64,000 nt of DNA from Chrysophaeum taylorii (GCA_029834535.1 JAQMWT010000022.1:1-64000); one strand, 5' to 3'; shown: positions 1 through 9,785, counted from the stretch's first letter. Made by a program: numbers and translations. Notes: a model not told the origin generated them from the sequence alone.

Positions 1-382
1 AGCCGGGAAAGTTCCCGGCCGGATACGTTAGCTGTCGGAAGTGACGACGCGCGATTCGCGCCAGCTGACGCGCAACCTGGGTACCGCTGCCGCAGGCGAG
101 CGGAGTTAGGATCGCAACTCACGGATAAGGCATTGATTGCCGGGCAGAGACGAGTTCTGCCGCCCACCGGACTGATAGATTGTCGGTGGAAGACGCACGC
201 AACGACGATATTACGCGTGTCGACGATTAGAAGTTCCAGAGTCGAAGGAGCACGAGAACGACGACGACTCAACCATTTTGGACCCGCTCTGATCTCGGCC
301 GACTAGAACGAGCCAGAGCCGATATGGAAGACGATGATGCTGCCGTCGAGCAGCTACGATATGAAGAACCGCCGCCGTCAGG

Positions 383-3300
383 ATGAGACGAACGAGCGGA
401 ATGACGATGATGATAATGACGACGATGAAGAAGAGCGCGACACAGAAGTTGACGACGAGGAAAAGAGCTAGACTACAACGACGGCAAGCCCACGGAGAGA
501 GGGCCAACGCTCGAGCAGACGCCTTCCAAGATCAAGTAAGCTCGTTGACACGTGAAAGAGACGAGTTGCGTACGCCGAGTCGATCAAGGCGAGCGAGCAG
601 CACGGGGTCCCGAGCTGAGGAGGAGCCGCCAACTACACGATCACGCGCGAAAGCTAGGAAGCCGCGCTATGAAGACGATGATGAAGAAGAAAAGGAGGAG
701 ACGCGCGGCGACGGAAGGATCGACACCCAAGAGTTCTTGATGGGGGTTACAGATCGACTCGCCAGCGCGTTAGCTAAACACGATCGCAACAAGGAGCGGC
801 GATCAACCTCTGGATTAAAAACCGAAACTTTTAAACTGGTTCTCGATGGACGCGATCAGGACCAGTTCGATTTAGATGCGGGCGCGGTGATGAGTACGTT
901 AGCCGAAGACCATTTCAGCTTGGAGAAACTACGATATCTGCTTCCCGCGACCCTGCGCGACACAGTCGCACCGATTTTTCGAGAACACTTAGAGAAGTAT
1001 GAAGACCTGTGTAAAGACCTCGATCACCCAGCGTCTTTTTATTTACGTCGGGATATCGACGATGAGGAGTACGGTTCCGTGGTACGACGGATACGACGAT
1101 TGAACGAGAAGTATTGCCTCAAGATTTTGAAATATTTCCGAGAGAGTTGTCCGCTGCCGGTGACGGCAGAGGAATCGTTACGAAAGTTACAATGCACGAC
1201 CCAAGCGACCGTTCCGAAACGCTCTGGGGAACGCCACGTGCATACGTATTGCATTAAATTTCAGCAAGAGGCCATGGCGTACTGTTCCGTGGCCAACCGA
1301 GATCTCAACGATGTGGAGATCATCTCTTACTTGATACGCGGACTGGAGTCCAGCGAATTGAAATCCCGCGTGCGAACGATGCGCAGCGGACACCCGACGA
1401 CGTATAAGACGTTTACGTCTACGTTGTCGCTGATTACACGGCTCGAGAACGACTTCGCAACAGCCATGGCGGAGAAGAACAGCCGAAACTCAACGAACCC
1501 ATCGAGCGGGAAGCCGCAGAAGCCACCGTCTGGACGCGGAGGACGGGCTCTCGCCTCGGGAACGAAAGATAAAACGACGAAATATGAAGCATTGTGCCTC
1601 GAAGAGAATCCGAAAAAGTGGTTCGAGAGGACATGTAAGGATTGTGGGTTTTTCTTAACGACCCACGACAAGGATGAACACGGGAACCGAGTCATTTGCA
1701 ACCGCGAGCCCGACGACTATTATGTAGCGATGTGCAAATACATCGAAGACGGCAGAAAGCCCATTTCGCGAGGACGATGGGAGAGCCGACAAAGGAAAGA
1801 TAATCATTCGCGTGACGACGGCAGTTCTAATGCCACCCTCGGTTCGAGCGCTGCTCAAGATATTCAGAGCAGACTCCATGATATGGGCACGCAGCTGACC
1901 ACGGTTATGGATTCCGTGAAGCACTTAACAGATGGACACGGCCGATCGTCTTCGACACGACCGGGCCGTCGAGATAGCCGGAGCCCCCGACGCCGCGACA
2001 AGAGCCGTAGCAGCTCGCGCCAGCGCCGACGGAAAGATAGCAGGAGCTCTAGCAGACATTCACGCCGCCGCCGGCGACGAAGATCTCGCGATCGAAATTC
2101 GGACGATGGTCGTTACCGGGAAGACTCGGGACATTCGTCTGCAACGTTCGCGTTTACGACCCCTTGCGGTCAACAGTTACCATTAGGAGTGATGGTGTAC
2201 CCGAACACGGACACCCGCACCGACGACGCAGCCGACGCCCTTGCCGCGGCCGCATTCGAAGATCTTGCTCGCCCACCGATGGACGAGCCACCCAACGACG
2301 TGCTGACCAATCGTCGGTCTTTGGCACAGATTTATGAGCAGATGTCGAGCGATGAACTCGAAGATTCGAGCGATGAACTCGAAGCTCCACGATACTGGGA
2401 AGGCGATTCAGATTCGGAAGATGAAGAAGCTACACCTTGTGAACCAGTGTCCGCGATAACGTTATTTGACGAGTCGTCCACGGACGACCCACCGTTTATT
2501 TTTGACGAGGAAGCCCTCGACGCCATCGGCTTATCTTTGGACCCTCCAGAGACGACCGTTGGCGACCGAACTGGCTGTGAGCCAGACATGGATTTCTGCA
2601 GTGATAGCTTGTGCGCTCATTCGACTGACGAGACGATGACCAGCGCGAGTAATGCAGACGACGATCTTACGATAGAGTTGACGTCGGGGACGACGCCATC
2701 TTTTCCTGCGGACCCCCCCGAAACGGTTTCGGTTACTACGGATCGAGCCACGGATACGCCGCCGGAAGAAAAGGATAGATTTAAGAAGAAGATTAGCAGC
2801 GTTCTCAAGTGGGACGAAGACGAGCCGACGTGGAACCTGCAGGATTGGTGGACGAGAACTCGGAACTTCTTGCTAAAGAAGCCACCAGAACAACCGCTCA
2901 GCTACGGACTCGAAGCTGCAGCCGACACGGAACCGATCGCCGATGATGGTGATGATCAACCGAGGACGAATGAATTTACAGATGCATTCTGGAAAGACGA
3001 AATGAATGATTTATGGGAGGGGTCCTTTGCTTCCAAGAACTACGAAGACCAGGATCCCCTACCAGCGCTGATTCCCTCCGAGATTGTCTTGGAGGAAGAG
3101 CGGAAGCCGCCAGATAAAGAGGCTGCCGCGAGCGTTATGTCGATGACGCCAACAACAGATGATACGAAAGCTCAAGCCGCGGTATCGATGCCCAACCCCG
3201 GAGATGAGCGAGTCAGAGCCCGATGTGCTCACACTTCGTTGACGCCGCGAGACGGCAAGACGATCGAAGATGATTTGGTTACCCTCCGTTGTTTAGATAC

Positions 3301-5887
3301 GGGTACTCTTACGTTTATAGCCTGTCACATCTACAGGAATCGTGACGGACCGAAATTCTCGACGACCATCGGTGTCGATGGAATGGCAGATGTTTCTTAT
3401 ATTTGCCGAGAAATGGTCACAAAGTTGGCCAAAGATCAGTTGATTTTCGATGAAGGCGAACTTCCGATTAAGCGCAAGCTGTACGGATCAGGGTTGAATA
3501 CGACGACGATCTATCGTTGGATCGCCATTCGGGTCGCCCTCGCCGACGACATCGCTGCCCCCATTGTCGCTATTGTAGCCGATACGAACTATCTGTTCCT
3601 GTTGGGAGGGCGCGATATACGAGTTTTAGGAGCCGTCGTGGACTATCCCCACGATCGGATCTGTTTTTATCGAACCCAAGTCGTCTACGGGCGCAAGAAG
3701 ATTAAAGTTAAGGATGAACGAGTCGATGCACCCATCGTGACCTTTCGATCTATTTACGATCGAGATCCGATAACCGTACCGATTTACAATCATCAACACG
3801 ATGCCTTTCGGAAGAGTCTCGACCTGGTCAAGACTCGAGTTTACGCTCGTTTGAGCACGATTAAAGATCTCCGAAGCCCGCCGCCGGAACGTACGGTAGC
3901 CTTGGCTACGCGGGGACATGCTACGACCAAATTCTCCCCAGCTCCGGGAGAAGACGCGCGAGAAGTAGTGGCTTACGCTGCGCGCACGCTTCAAATCGAG
4001 CCCGGTCGAACTTACAATCTACCGGTTATTTTGTCGAAACCTATGGAAATGGGACAGGTTTTCGTCGCTACGTTTGCTGAGAACGAGCAGTTGGGAGTTG
4101 TCGAAGGAATGTGTTCTTCTTGCGAAGAGCACGACCGGTCCGCTGCTCGGGTGGCGGTTACTGCCACGGAAGAAGTGCCGACGGTCGTCACTCAAGGCGA
4201 AGTCCTTGCGATTGGCGATATCGTTAGGTACGAAGATGAGTTGAACGTCTCTACGATCAACGAACTTACGAAAGAATGTGAAGAAGGATACGACAAGGGG
4301 AACCTTTCTTTCACCGTTTCTGTCGCTAGTCACTTGACGCGATGCGACGAATCTCCCCCGCCGATGCTGCTGAGCACGGTGCAGAAGGACGCTACGACCG
4401 CTATGGCGGACAAGTCCACCCTCAAACGACCCGAAGGCAGCGACGATTTCGCTCGAAGGTCGGAAGAAGATGAAAAGAAATGCCGCGAGATCACCGAAGC
4501 GGAGATCCGCCGCCGATACGAAAAGGTTCAATGGCTTCCAATCACTTATCGCAAGGTGGTGATGCTGTTCAGTGGAGCCGGAGGCAGTACTTTAGGTCTC
4601 CAACGAGCCAACGAAACGTGTGGGACGTCGTTTCGAGTCGTGCTAGCACTCGATGCGTCGGACACCGCCAACCAGATCCACCATAAGAATTTTCCGAATA
4701 TTCCTGTGGTGCAGCACACACTGTGTGGTCGCTATGTTACAACCTTACGGTTGATCGAATCTTATTTACCCTACGCGGAATGGTCGTCGTCGATGTGTGT
4801 CGCGTCGCCACCCTGCGTACACTCCGCTCTGTGCAACTTGACCTCCAGAGATGTTGGGAAAGGAGTCACCGCTACCCACTGGACGATGAAATTATGCAAG
4901 ATGGCTGGTTTCTTCATGTGGTTGATAGAGCAGGAGGCCTCGATTATTTCTTACGTTGCACGTTTGCACCCTTACGTGTACGTCGTCAATTTTTACGACA
5001 TAACGCCCAGTTTGATGAGCTGTCGCGTGCGATTGTTGGTTTCCAGCCATCCGCTCCATTTGCGCGCAGTTCCAAAGACTTGCAAGAATATGCAGCAAGA
5101 GTTCGCCGCAGCACTTGGCTACGCCGACGAACGACATTTACTTCAGATGAACAATTTAGGATCATCACGAGCCGCGACAGACGCAGCTTATACCGTTACG
5201 CGTGTCCCGCTTCGCGTAGGACCGCACCGTTCCGATTACAGATCTCTGAATCTGAAAATGACTTCGGAGTTGCTGACGATGCCCCTTGATTTTGATTGGG
5301 CCGGCTTCTCCAGGACGACCTCGTTGAAACACTTGGCGTCCGTCGTGCCACCAGACACGATGACCTTATTAGTACTCGATCTGCACAACTCTGTGACCAA
5401 GGATTTTCACCTGAGCGGCGAAGCTTTGCCGTCAGCGTTGAGTCCTGCAGACCGACCGTTTGATTATTATTTGCAAATTGATGAAACCACCCTTCGTCAC
5501 GTACAAGTTCCGCTGTTAAACACGCGCACACGTGTCGTAAGATGGGTGTCGACTGATGATCTCCAAGATCGCACCAAATGGAAACCTCCAGAGGTACCGT
5601 TGATTCCGCCTGCAACAGATGAGCCGGGGACGTCTCATGCTTCTTCTGCTGCCCCCCCCCGACAACCAAATTTGGACGTTCCGCCAGATCCTGAGCGAGA
5701 TCGGGAACCGAAGATTAAGAGCGAGCCGAGTGTTCGTGTCAAAGGCGAGAGGATCAACAAAAGCCACCCGGAAGTGAGACTAAAATATGAGAAAAGTTCG
5801 ATGTGCCATGGAAAGATGCGCCGCGCGATGCTGAGGGTGCACCGCTGCCGCAAACTCCCGAGCATGTCAAGGATAACGAAGCTATGA
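383..5887 (+). CDS. Retrotransposon ORF1: Gag, SR-rich region, retropepsin-like region and C5-cytosine DNA methyltransferase
   Basis: This is a 1834-aa polyprotein. Residues about 130-390 are a helical Gag-like region. C418 and C421 with a later His and Cys suggest a degenerate zinc finger. Residues about 518-575 are rich in RS/SR dipeptides, then comes a long acidic linker. A retropepsin-like part has VDGMAD at 998-1003 and LLGGRD ending at D1078. Residues about 1390-1665 look like a DNA cytosine-5 methyltransferase: motif I LFSGAGG (1395-1401), motif IV SPPC with C1478 as the expected nucleophile, VVNF around N1536 where ENV is expected, CRVRL at 1547-1551 for motif VIII, and a motif X-like VVPP (1654-1657). 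The ATG follows an in-frame stop at 362. The end overlaps the pol ORF, which lies in the -1 frame. Family assignments are by motif; the protease is the weakest. Confidence 0.8.
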   Translation: MRRTSGMTMMIMTTMKKSATQKLTTRKRARLQRRQAHGERANARADAFQDQVSSLTRERDELRTPSRSRRASSTGSRAEEEPPTTRSRAKARKPRYEDDDEEEKEETRGDGRIDTQEFLMGVTDRLASALAKHDRNKERRSTSGLKTETFKLVLDGRDQDQFDLDAGAVMSTLAEDHFSLEKLRYLLPATLRDTVAPIFREHLEKYEDLCKDLDHPASFYLRRDIDDEEYGSVVRRIRRLNEKYCLKILKYFRESCPLPVTAEESLRKLQCTTQATVPKRSGERHVHTYCIKFQQEAMAYCSVANRDLNDVEIISYLIRGLESSELKSRVRTMRSGHPTTYKTFTSTLSLITRLENDFATAMAEKNSRNSTNPSSGKPQKPPSGRGGRALASGTKDKTTKYEALCLEENPKKWFERTCKDCGFFLTTHDKDEHGNRVICNREPDDYYVAMCKYIEDGRKPISRGRWESRQRKDNHSRDDGSSNATLGSSAAQDIQSRLHDMGTQLTTVMDSVKHLTDGHGRSSSTRPGRRDSRSPRRRDKSRSSSRQRRRKDSRSSSRHSRRRRRRRSRDRNSDDGRYREDSGHSSATFAFTTPCGQQLPLGVMVYPNTDTRTDDAADALAAAAFEDLARPPMDEPPNDVLTNRRSLAQIYEQMSSDELEDSSDELEAPRYWEGDSDSEDEEATPCEPVSAITLFDESSTDDPPFIFDEEALDAIGLSLDPPETTVGDRTGCEPDMDFCSDSLCAHSTDETMTSASNADDDLTIELTSGTTPSFPADPPETVSVTTDRATDTPPEEKDRFKKKISSVLKWDEDEPTWNLQDWWTRTRNFLLKKPPEQPLSYGLEAAADTEPIADDGDDQPRTNEFTDAFWKDEMNDLWEGSFASKNYEDQDPLPALIPSEIVLEEERKPPDKEAAASVMSMTPTTDDTKAQAAVSMPNPGDERVRARCAHTSLTPRDGKTIEDDLVTLRCLDTGTLTFIACHIYRNRDGPKFSTTIGVDGMADVSYICREMVTKLAKDQLIFDEGELPIKRKLYGSGLNTTTIYRWIAIRVALADDIAAPIVAIVADTNYLFLLGGRDIRVLGAVVDYPHDRICFYRTQVVYGRKKIKVKDERVDAPIVTFRSIYDRDPITVPIYNHQHDAFRKSLDLVKTRVYARLSTIKDLRSPPPERTVALATRGHATTKFSPAPGEDAREVVAYAARTLQIEPGRTYNLPVILSKPMEMGQVFVATFAENEQLGVVEGMCSSCEEHDRSAARVAVTATEEVPTVVTQGEVLAIGDIVRYEDELNVSTINELTKECEEGYDKGNLSFTVSVASHLTRCDESPPPMLLSTVQKDATTAMADKSTLKRPEGSDDFARRSEEDEKKCREITEAEIRRRYEKVQWLPITYRKVVMLFSGAGGSTLGLQRANETCGTSFRVVLALDASDTANQIHHKNFPNIPVVQHTLCGRYVTTLRLIESYLPYAEWSSSMCVASPPCVHSALCNLTSRDVGKGVTATHWTMKLCKMAGFFMWLIEQEASIISYVARLHPYVYVVNFYDITPSLMSCRVRLLVSSHPLHLRAVPKTCKNMQQEFAAALGYADERHLLQMNNLGSSRAATDAAYTVTRVPLRVGPHRSDYRSLNLKMTSELLTMPLDFDWAGFSRTTSLKHLASVVPPDTMTLLVLDLHNSVTKDFHLSGEALPSALSPADRPFDYYLQIDETTLRHVQVPLLNTRTRVVRWVSTDDLQDRTKWKPPEVPLIPPATDEPGTSHASSAAPPRQPNLDVPPDPERDREPKIKSEPSVRVKGERINKSHPEVRLKYEKSSMCHGKMRRAMLRVHRCRKLPSMSRITKL

Positions 5888-8800
5888 AAGTTCAAATTCC
5901 TACGAAGGAAGAAGTTGACAAGGTTGTTCAGGAGCTGGGAATTCCTGACAATCCGCACTTAGATGACGAGGCGAAACTGATGCTCCGTCACTGTGTGCAA
6001 TATTCTTGGGCCTTTTTCGACCCGATTATGAGACCTGTGGACTCGCCTCCTGTGTCTCTACGATTCAAAGACGCGAATCCGCGACCGATTAAGATGACGC
6101 CCTACCGATTGACGCCTGCGAAGCTCGATTGTCTCCGCAAGCAGATCAGCGAGTGGTGCCGGGATGGAGTCATTCGTCCGGCCAACTCACCTTGGGGCTT
6201 TCCTGTGTTGATGCTTCCGAAGAAAGGAGCTGAGATTGGAACGTCAAACGCGTTCCGTGCTGCAGTTGACTTACGTCAGCTCAACGATCAATTGGTCAAT
6301 GACAGTTGGCCGAACATTCGACAAGATGATGCTTTAGCTTTTCTCGCCATGCGACGATGGCGGACATGCATTGATATTAGATGGGGATACCACAACCTTC
6401 GTCTGGATCCGGCAGCGCAAGACGCTGTCACGATGGTTAGCCCACTTGGCGCTCATAGTTTCTTGCGATTACCTCTAGGTGTGAAGACGGCCGGAGCTCT
6501 TTTCTGCAAGCAAATGGCGAGCGACCTTTCGAAATGGATGTATCAAGACTTGGTTGCGTTTGTTGACGATATTATGATGGGATCCGACGATCTTCATCGA
6601 CATTTACAAGTTTTGATCGAAGTGATGTGTCATTTGGCACAGAGAGGGTACAGCGGTCGAACCGCGAAGTTCCACCTTCTCAAGGATGATATAGAATTTC
6701 TGGGACACATTTCTACCCCAGAAGGCTTGAAGCCGAATCCGAAGACGCTGGAAGCACTGCAGAAGATGCCGATTCCAGGTACTTTACCGAATACTTCCCC
6801 GAAGACCCAGATACGCTCTTTCATCGGCATGAGTAATTACTGCCGGCGATATGTGAAGGGCTACTCGAAGATCGTGGAACCGCTGAGACGATTATGCCTC
6901 GAAGGTGTAAAGTTCGAGTGGACGCCCGAGTGTCAGAAAGCTTGGGATACGATTATTGAAGCTTTGGTTGATTCCCGTGGAGTCTACCACCCCGATTATG
7001 ATCTGCCTTTTCAGATCCGATCCGATGCTTCCAAGGATGGACTTGGAGCATATCTCTTCCAGATTGTCGAAGTCAAGGACGATGCCGGAAGAGTGACTCG
7101 AGAAGAACGAGTGATTGAATATTGGAGCCGAGCTGTGCCGAAGGAGATGCGCAATTATGAGCCCCGTCGGCTAGAGCTGCTGGCAGTTATACTTTCTCTA
7201 GAGCACTTTCGAGCCTACATCGAAGGGCACCGGACTGTTTTGGAGACCGATCACCGAAATTTGACGTTTTTACGTAAGGCGACGCACTCGTCTGGGCAGC
7301 TTGCTCGTTGGGCGATGCGCCTCGCCAATTTTGACCCTGAACTTGGTTACAAGCCGGGAAAGTCACCGGGAATGAGTATCCCTGACTGTCTCTCCCGCAA
7401 CCCGATAGATCATGTCATCGAGACTGACGAGTTTGGAGAACCTTTGAACCACGCTTATTTGGTGTTCCAAGAGCTCCCCCGACCTGTTGATGACCGAGGA
7501 GTTCCCGCTTCCGGCTGCCACTTCATAATGTCGTTTATTACGACCGAACTGCCGGAAGACGAGGAAGAAGATCCTGAAAAGGATCCGATAAAATTGGCTA
7601 CGTCTCACGCTACGAGACAACGTCGGAAGAACCGTGCGCGCGATGAGCCACAGATCTTCAAGGACGCAGCCGCTTACAAAGATTATATCGATAAGATACC
7701 CGATAATATGACGCTCGCTGAGATCGCACGTGAGCAAGAATCTGATGCTACTTGCGAGGATATTCGCTACCGAATGGCCCAAGGTCAGACGCCGCGACGT
7801 TCCCGAGCGAACGAACGATTCGAAGTCGTTAAAGACGTTCTTTGCCGCATTTCTGCTGATTTGCACCCGATGATTGTTGCACCTGCTACGTTGCGCAAGC
7901 GCATTATTCGACTCTACCATGACACTCCGGTTAACGGTGGTCATATGGGACGTCACAGTACCGTCCAGGCTATCCAAGAACGATTTTGGTGGCCTCACAT
8001 GTCGAACGAAGTTGGAGTCTTCATTGCTGAATGTTTAGTTTGCCAGAAAGCTCGTACGCCTGAGCCGAAACGAGCTGGACTCTTGCAGCAGCCCGTCTAC
8101 GATGGTGATGATGCTGTTCTCTGCATGGATTTATTTGGACCCTTGCCCAGCGCTGGTCCCGAGACGTATCTTCTAGTATTTTTTGATCCGTTCTCGCATT
8201 TCTTGATTCTGGATGTTTTGAACGATAAGACTGCTGAGTCTGTCCTCGAGTCTTTTGTCATTAACATTCTCCTCGAGGGCTACTTGCCCCAGATGATTCG
8301 CACCGACAACGGTAAAGAGTTCGTGAACAAGTTGATGCGCGAGTTTTGCCATCTCTTCAACACACGATACCAAACTACGATTCCTTATCATGCCCAGTCG
8401 AACCCGGCTGAGCGTGTAAACCGATTTATCAAGGCCTTCCTCCGTGCTTGCCTTCAGGGCCGGAACATCACGGATTGGCCTGACTTTGCTCATTATATTG
8501 CGTTTTGCTACAACCGCAAGTTTATTCCAGGCACGCAGATTTCTCCCTTTATGCTGCGCCTGAACCGTCAGCCGATGCTGCCGACCGACTACACGCTTAT
8601 GGACTTTGATACGCGATTATTGCCGAAGACTCGCTCTGATGCAGTCGCCGAAACTCGTGAACGATTGAAGTATTATACGAAGATCGTCCGCGAGGCTCGT
8701 GATAAGGCTTTGAAGAAACAACGATTGGCTTACAATGCTGATCATGTTGATGTTGAATACAAGGAAGGATCGCACGTTTTGCTCTACATTCCTTTCCTTC

Positions 8801-9420
8801 AGAACAAACTTCGACCGGAATGGCGAGGACCGTTTATTATCAAGGAACGCCTTTCCCCGGTCACCTATAGGATTGAGTCTCTCGACTCTCCGCCCGAAGA
8901 ACGACGTGTTCATGTTAGTCAGATCACGCCTGTGATGGTACCTCCGATCGTTGATCAAGCCATCCGCAAACCCGAAGAAACCTTCCGTGATGATTATCAG
9001 CACGGCAAGTTTGTTGTTTTCCGGATTCCTGACCGGAAGCGCTCTGATTGGCGCAAGAAGATTTATGTTGCTGAAGTTTATGAGCCTTACGATTACCAAA
9101 ATGATCGTGTTGCTCTACATTTCTATTCCGATTTGGGTCCGAACGATGATGTGGCTTATTTCAAGCCGACCTCTCACCTTTCGCACCGCAAGCTCAAGCC
9201 CGAGTTCAAGGACGTTGAAGGTCGAAGTTTCACCGACAAGTCCAGAATTTCCTCCAACACAACTCCTTGTGTCACGGATTTCGCTCCGCACGAGATTGAT
9301 GTGTTGATCCCCAAGTTTACTTTGCGCAGTGGCCGAGTTCCTGAACCGGTCATCACCCGCGTTTACCAGAAGATTCGTTCACGAGATGCTCGTAAGGCGA
9401 AGCCGCGCTCCTCGCGCTAG
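5791..9420 (+). CDS. pol: Retrotransposon ORF2: reverse transcriptase, RNase H, integrase
   Basis: Frame 1 is open from just after a stop at 5788-5790 to 9420. The first in-frame start-like codon is GTG at 5803, so translation probably depends on a -1 frameshift or another recoding from ORF1 in the 5791-5887 overlap; no classical slippery heptamer is obvious there. Numbering from 5803, the RT active site is FVDD at 253-256 (6559-6570), with the upstream catalytic Asp in CIDIRWGY. RNase H begins near IRSDAS (D408). Integrase has a zinc-binding H706/H714/C744/C747 and a catalytic triad D776, D835, E870. The C-terminal region after about residue 950 resembles the SH3-like and basic tail of gypsy integrases. 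All key residues are intact, so the product could be active. Confidence 0.9.
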   Translation, partial: EKFDVPWKDAPRDAEGAPLPQTPEHVKDNEAMKVQIPTKEEVDKVVQELGIPDNPHLDDEAKLMLRHCVQYSWAFFDPIMRPVDSPPVSLRFKDANPRPIKMTPYRLTPAKLDCLRKQISEWCRDGVIRPANSPWGFPVLMLPKKGAEIGTSNAFRAAVDLRQLNDQLVNDSWPNIRQDDALAFLAMRRWRTCIDIRWGYHNLRLDPAAQDAVTMVSPLGAHSFLRLPLGVKTAGALFCKQMASDLSKWMYQDLVAFVDDIMMGSDDLHRHLQVLIEVMCHLAQRGYSGRTAKFHLLKDDIEFLGHISTPEGLKPNPKTLEALQKMPIPGTLPNTSPKTQIRSFIGMSNYCRRYVKGYSKIVEPLRRLCLEGVKFEWTPECQKAWDTIIEALVDSRGVYHPDYDLPFQIRSDASKDGLGAYLFQIVEVKDDAGRVTREERVIEYWSRAVPKEMRNYEPRRLELLAVILSLEHFRAYIEGHRTVLETDHRNLTFLRKATHSSGQLARWAMRLANFDPELGYKPGKSPGMSIPDCLSRNPIDHVIETDEFGEPLNHAYLVFQELPRPVDDRGVPASGCHFIMSFITTELPEDEEEDPEKDPIKLATSHATRQRRKNRARDEPQIFKDAAAYKDYIDKIPDNMTLAEIAREQESDATCEDIRYRMAQGQTPRRSRANERFEVVKDVLCRISADLHPMIVAPATLRKRIIRLYHDTPVNGGHMGRHSTVQAIQERFWWPHMSNEVGVFIAECLVCQKARTPEPKRAGLLQQPVYDGDDAVLCMDLFGPLPSAGPETYLLVFFDPFSHFLILDVLNDKTAESVLESFVINILLEGYLPQMIRTDNGKEFVNKLMREFCHLFNTRYQTTIPYHAQSNPAERVNRFIKAFLRACLQGRNITDWPDFAHYIAFCYNRKFIPGTQISPFMLRLNRQPMLPTDYTLMDFDTRLLPKTRSDAVAETRERLKYYTKIVREARDKALKKQRLAYNADHVDVEYKEGSHVLLYIPFLQNKLRPEWRGPFIIKERLSPVTYRIESLDSPPEERRVHVSQITPVMVPPIVDQAIRKPEETFRDDYQHGKFVVFRIPDRKRSDWRKKIYVAEVYEPYDYQNDRVALHFYSDLGPNDDVAYFKPTSHLSHRKLKPEFKDVEGRSFTDKSRISSNTTPCVTDFAPHEIDVLIPKFTLRSGRVPEPVITRVYQKIRSRDARKAKPRSSR

Positions 9421-9785
9421 CACCTCGCTGGGGCAGCTCGAATTCTTACCAGGGGAGTCCTGTGGCGGCAACTCCCGCCTCCTAAGGCTTACCCCTCTTC
9501 TAGGGCCCCCCCTTATCAGGGGCACCCTACTCCGTTCTGATGATGTCAGTTTTCTTTATGACATCATCTTCCTTTCCGTGACATGTGTCACCCTGATTTC
9601 TGTGTTTCGATAATATCTTAATCATAAAGCAACAGCCGATCCTCAAGTTGTGAGGACCAGGCACGGAAGTTGTTTGTGGTTGTGTGGCGGGAGAACGGCC
9701 ATCCTCGTCCAGTGACTCCATCAAGGGCACGGACGCGAGCGGCGAGCCAGGATTCGAAGGCACGCCAGGTAGCCCCTAAAATCCC
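9421..9785 (+). other. Probable 3' LTR region of the retrotransposon
   Basis: No gene is seen here. The stretch starts after the pol stop and contains AGGGGAG (9451-9457) next to TGTGG. A 10-bp inverted repeat, GATGATGTCA at 9539-9548 with TGACATCATC at 9559-9568, is separated by a 10-nt loop, and a perfect 14-bp palindrome lies at 9578-9591. TGACATCA-type sites resemble bZIP (CREB/ATF) sites, so these could be LTR promoter elements. An A/T-rich run follows at 9609-9630. Identity as an LTR is inferred from position only. Confidence 0.35.

Larger units (their letters stand above)
1..9785 (+). mobile_element. Ty3/gypsy-like LTR retrotransposon carrying a cytosine methyltransferase
   Basis: Two long overlapping ORFs (383-5887 and frame-1 5791-9420) have the order Gag, protease-like, C5-methyltransferase, reverse transcriptase, RNase H, integrase. 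RT before integrase is the Ty3/gypsy order. The 382 bp before the first ATG hold no other gene and probably belong to the leader or the end of a 5' LTR, most of which would lie outside the window. After the last stop, a purine-rich AGGGGAG at 9451-9457 followed by TGTGG at 9461 could be the polypurine tract and 3' LTR start. I could not match two LTR copies, so both outer boundaries are uncertain; the 9785 limit is where an unrelated repeat begins. Both ORFs are open over their whole length, so the copy looks young. Confidence 0.8.

Noticed and set aside
1-382. 5' LTR of the retrotransposon
   Set aside because: No stretch here could be matched by eye to the sequence after 9420, so a 5' LTR is not claimed; most of it may lie before the window.
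9730-9780. Possible tRNA T-arm (TTCGAATCC on the minus strand)
   Set aside because: The flanking bases do not pair into a 5-bp stem, and no matching D-arm, anticodon arm or acceptor stem is present.
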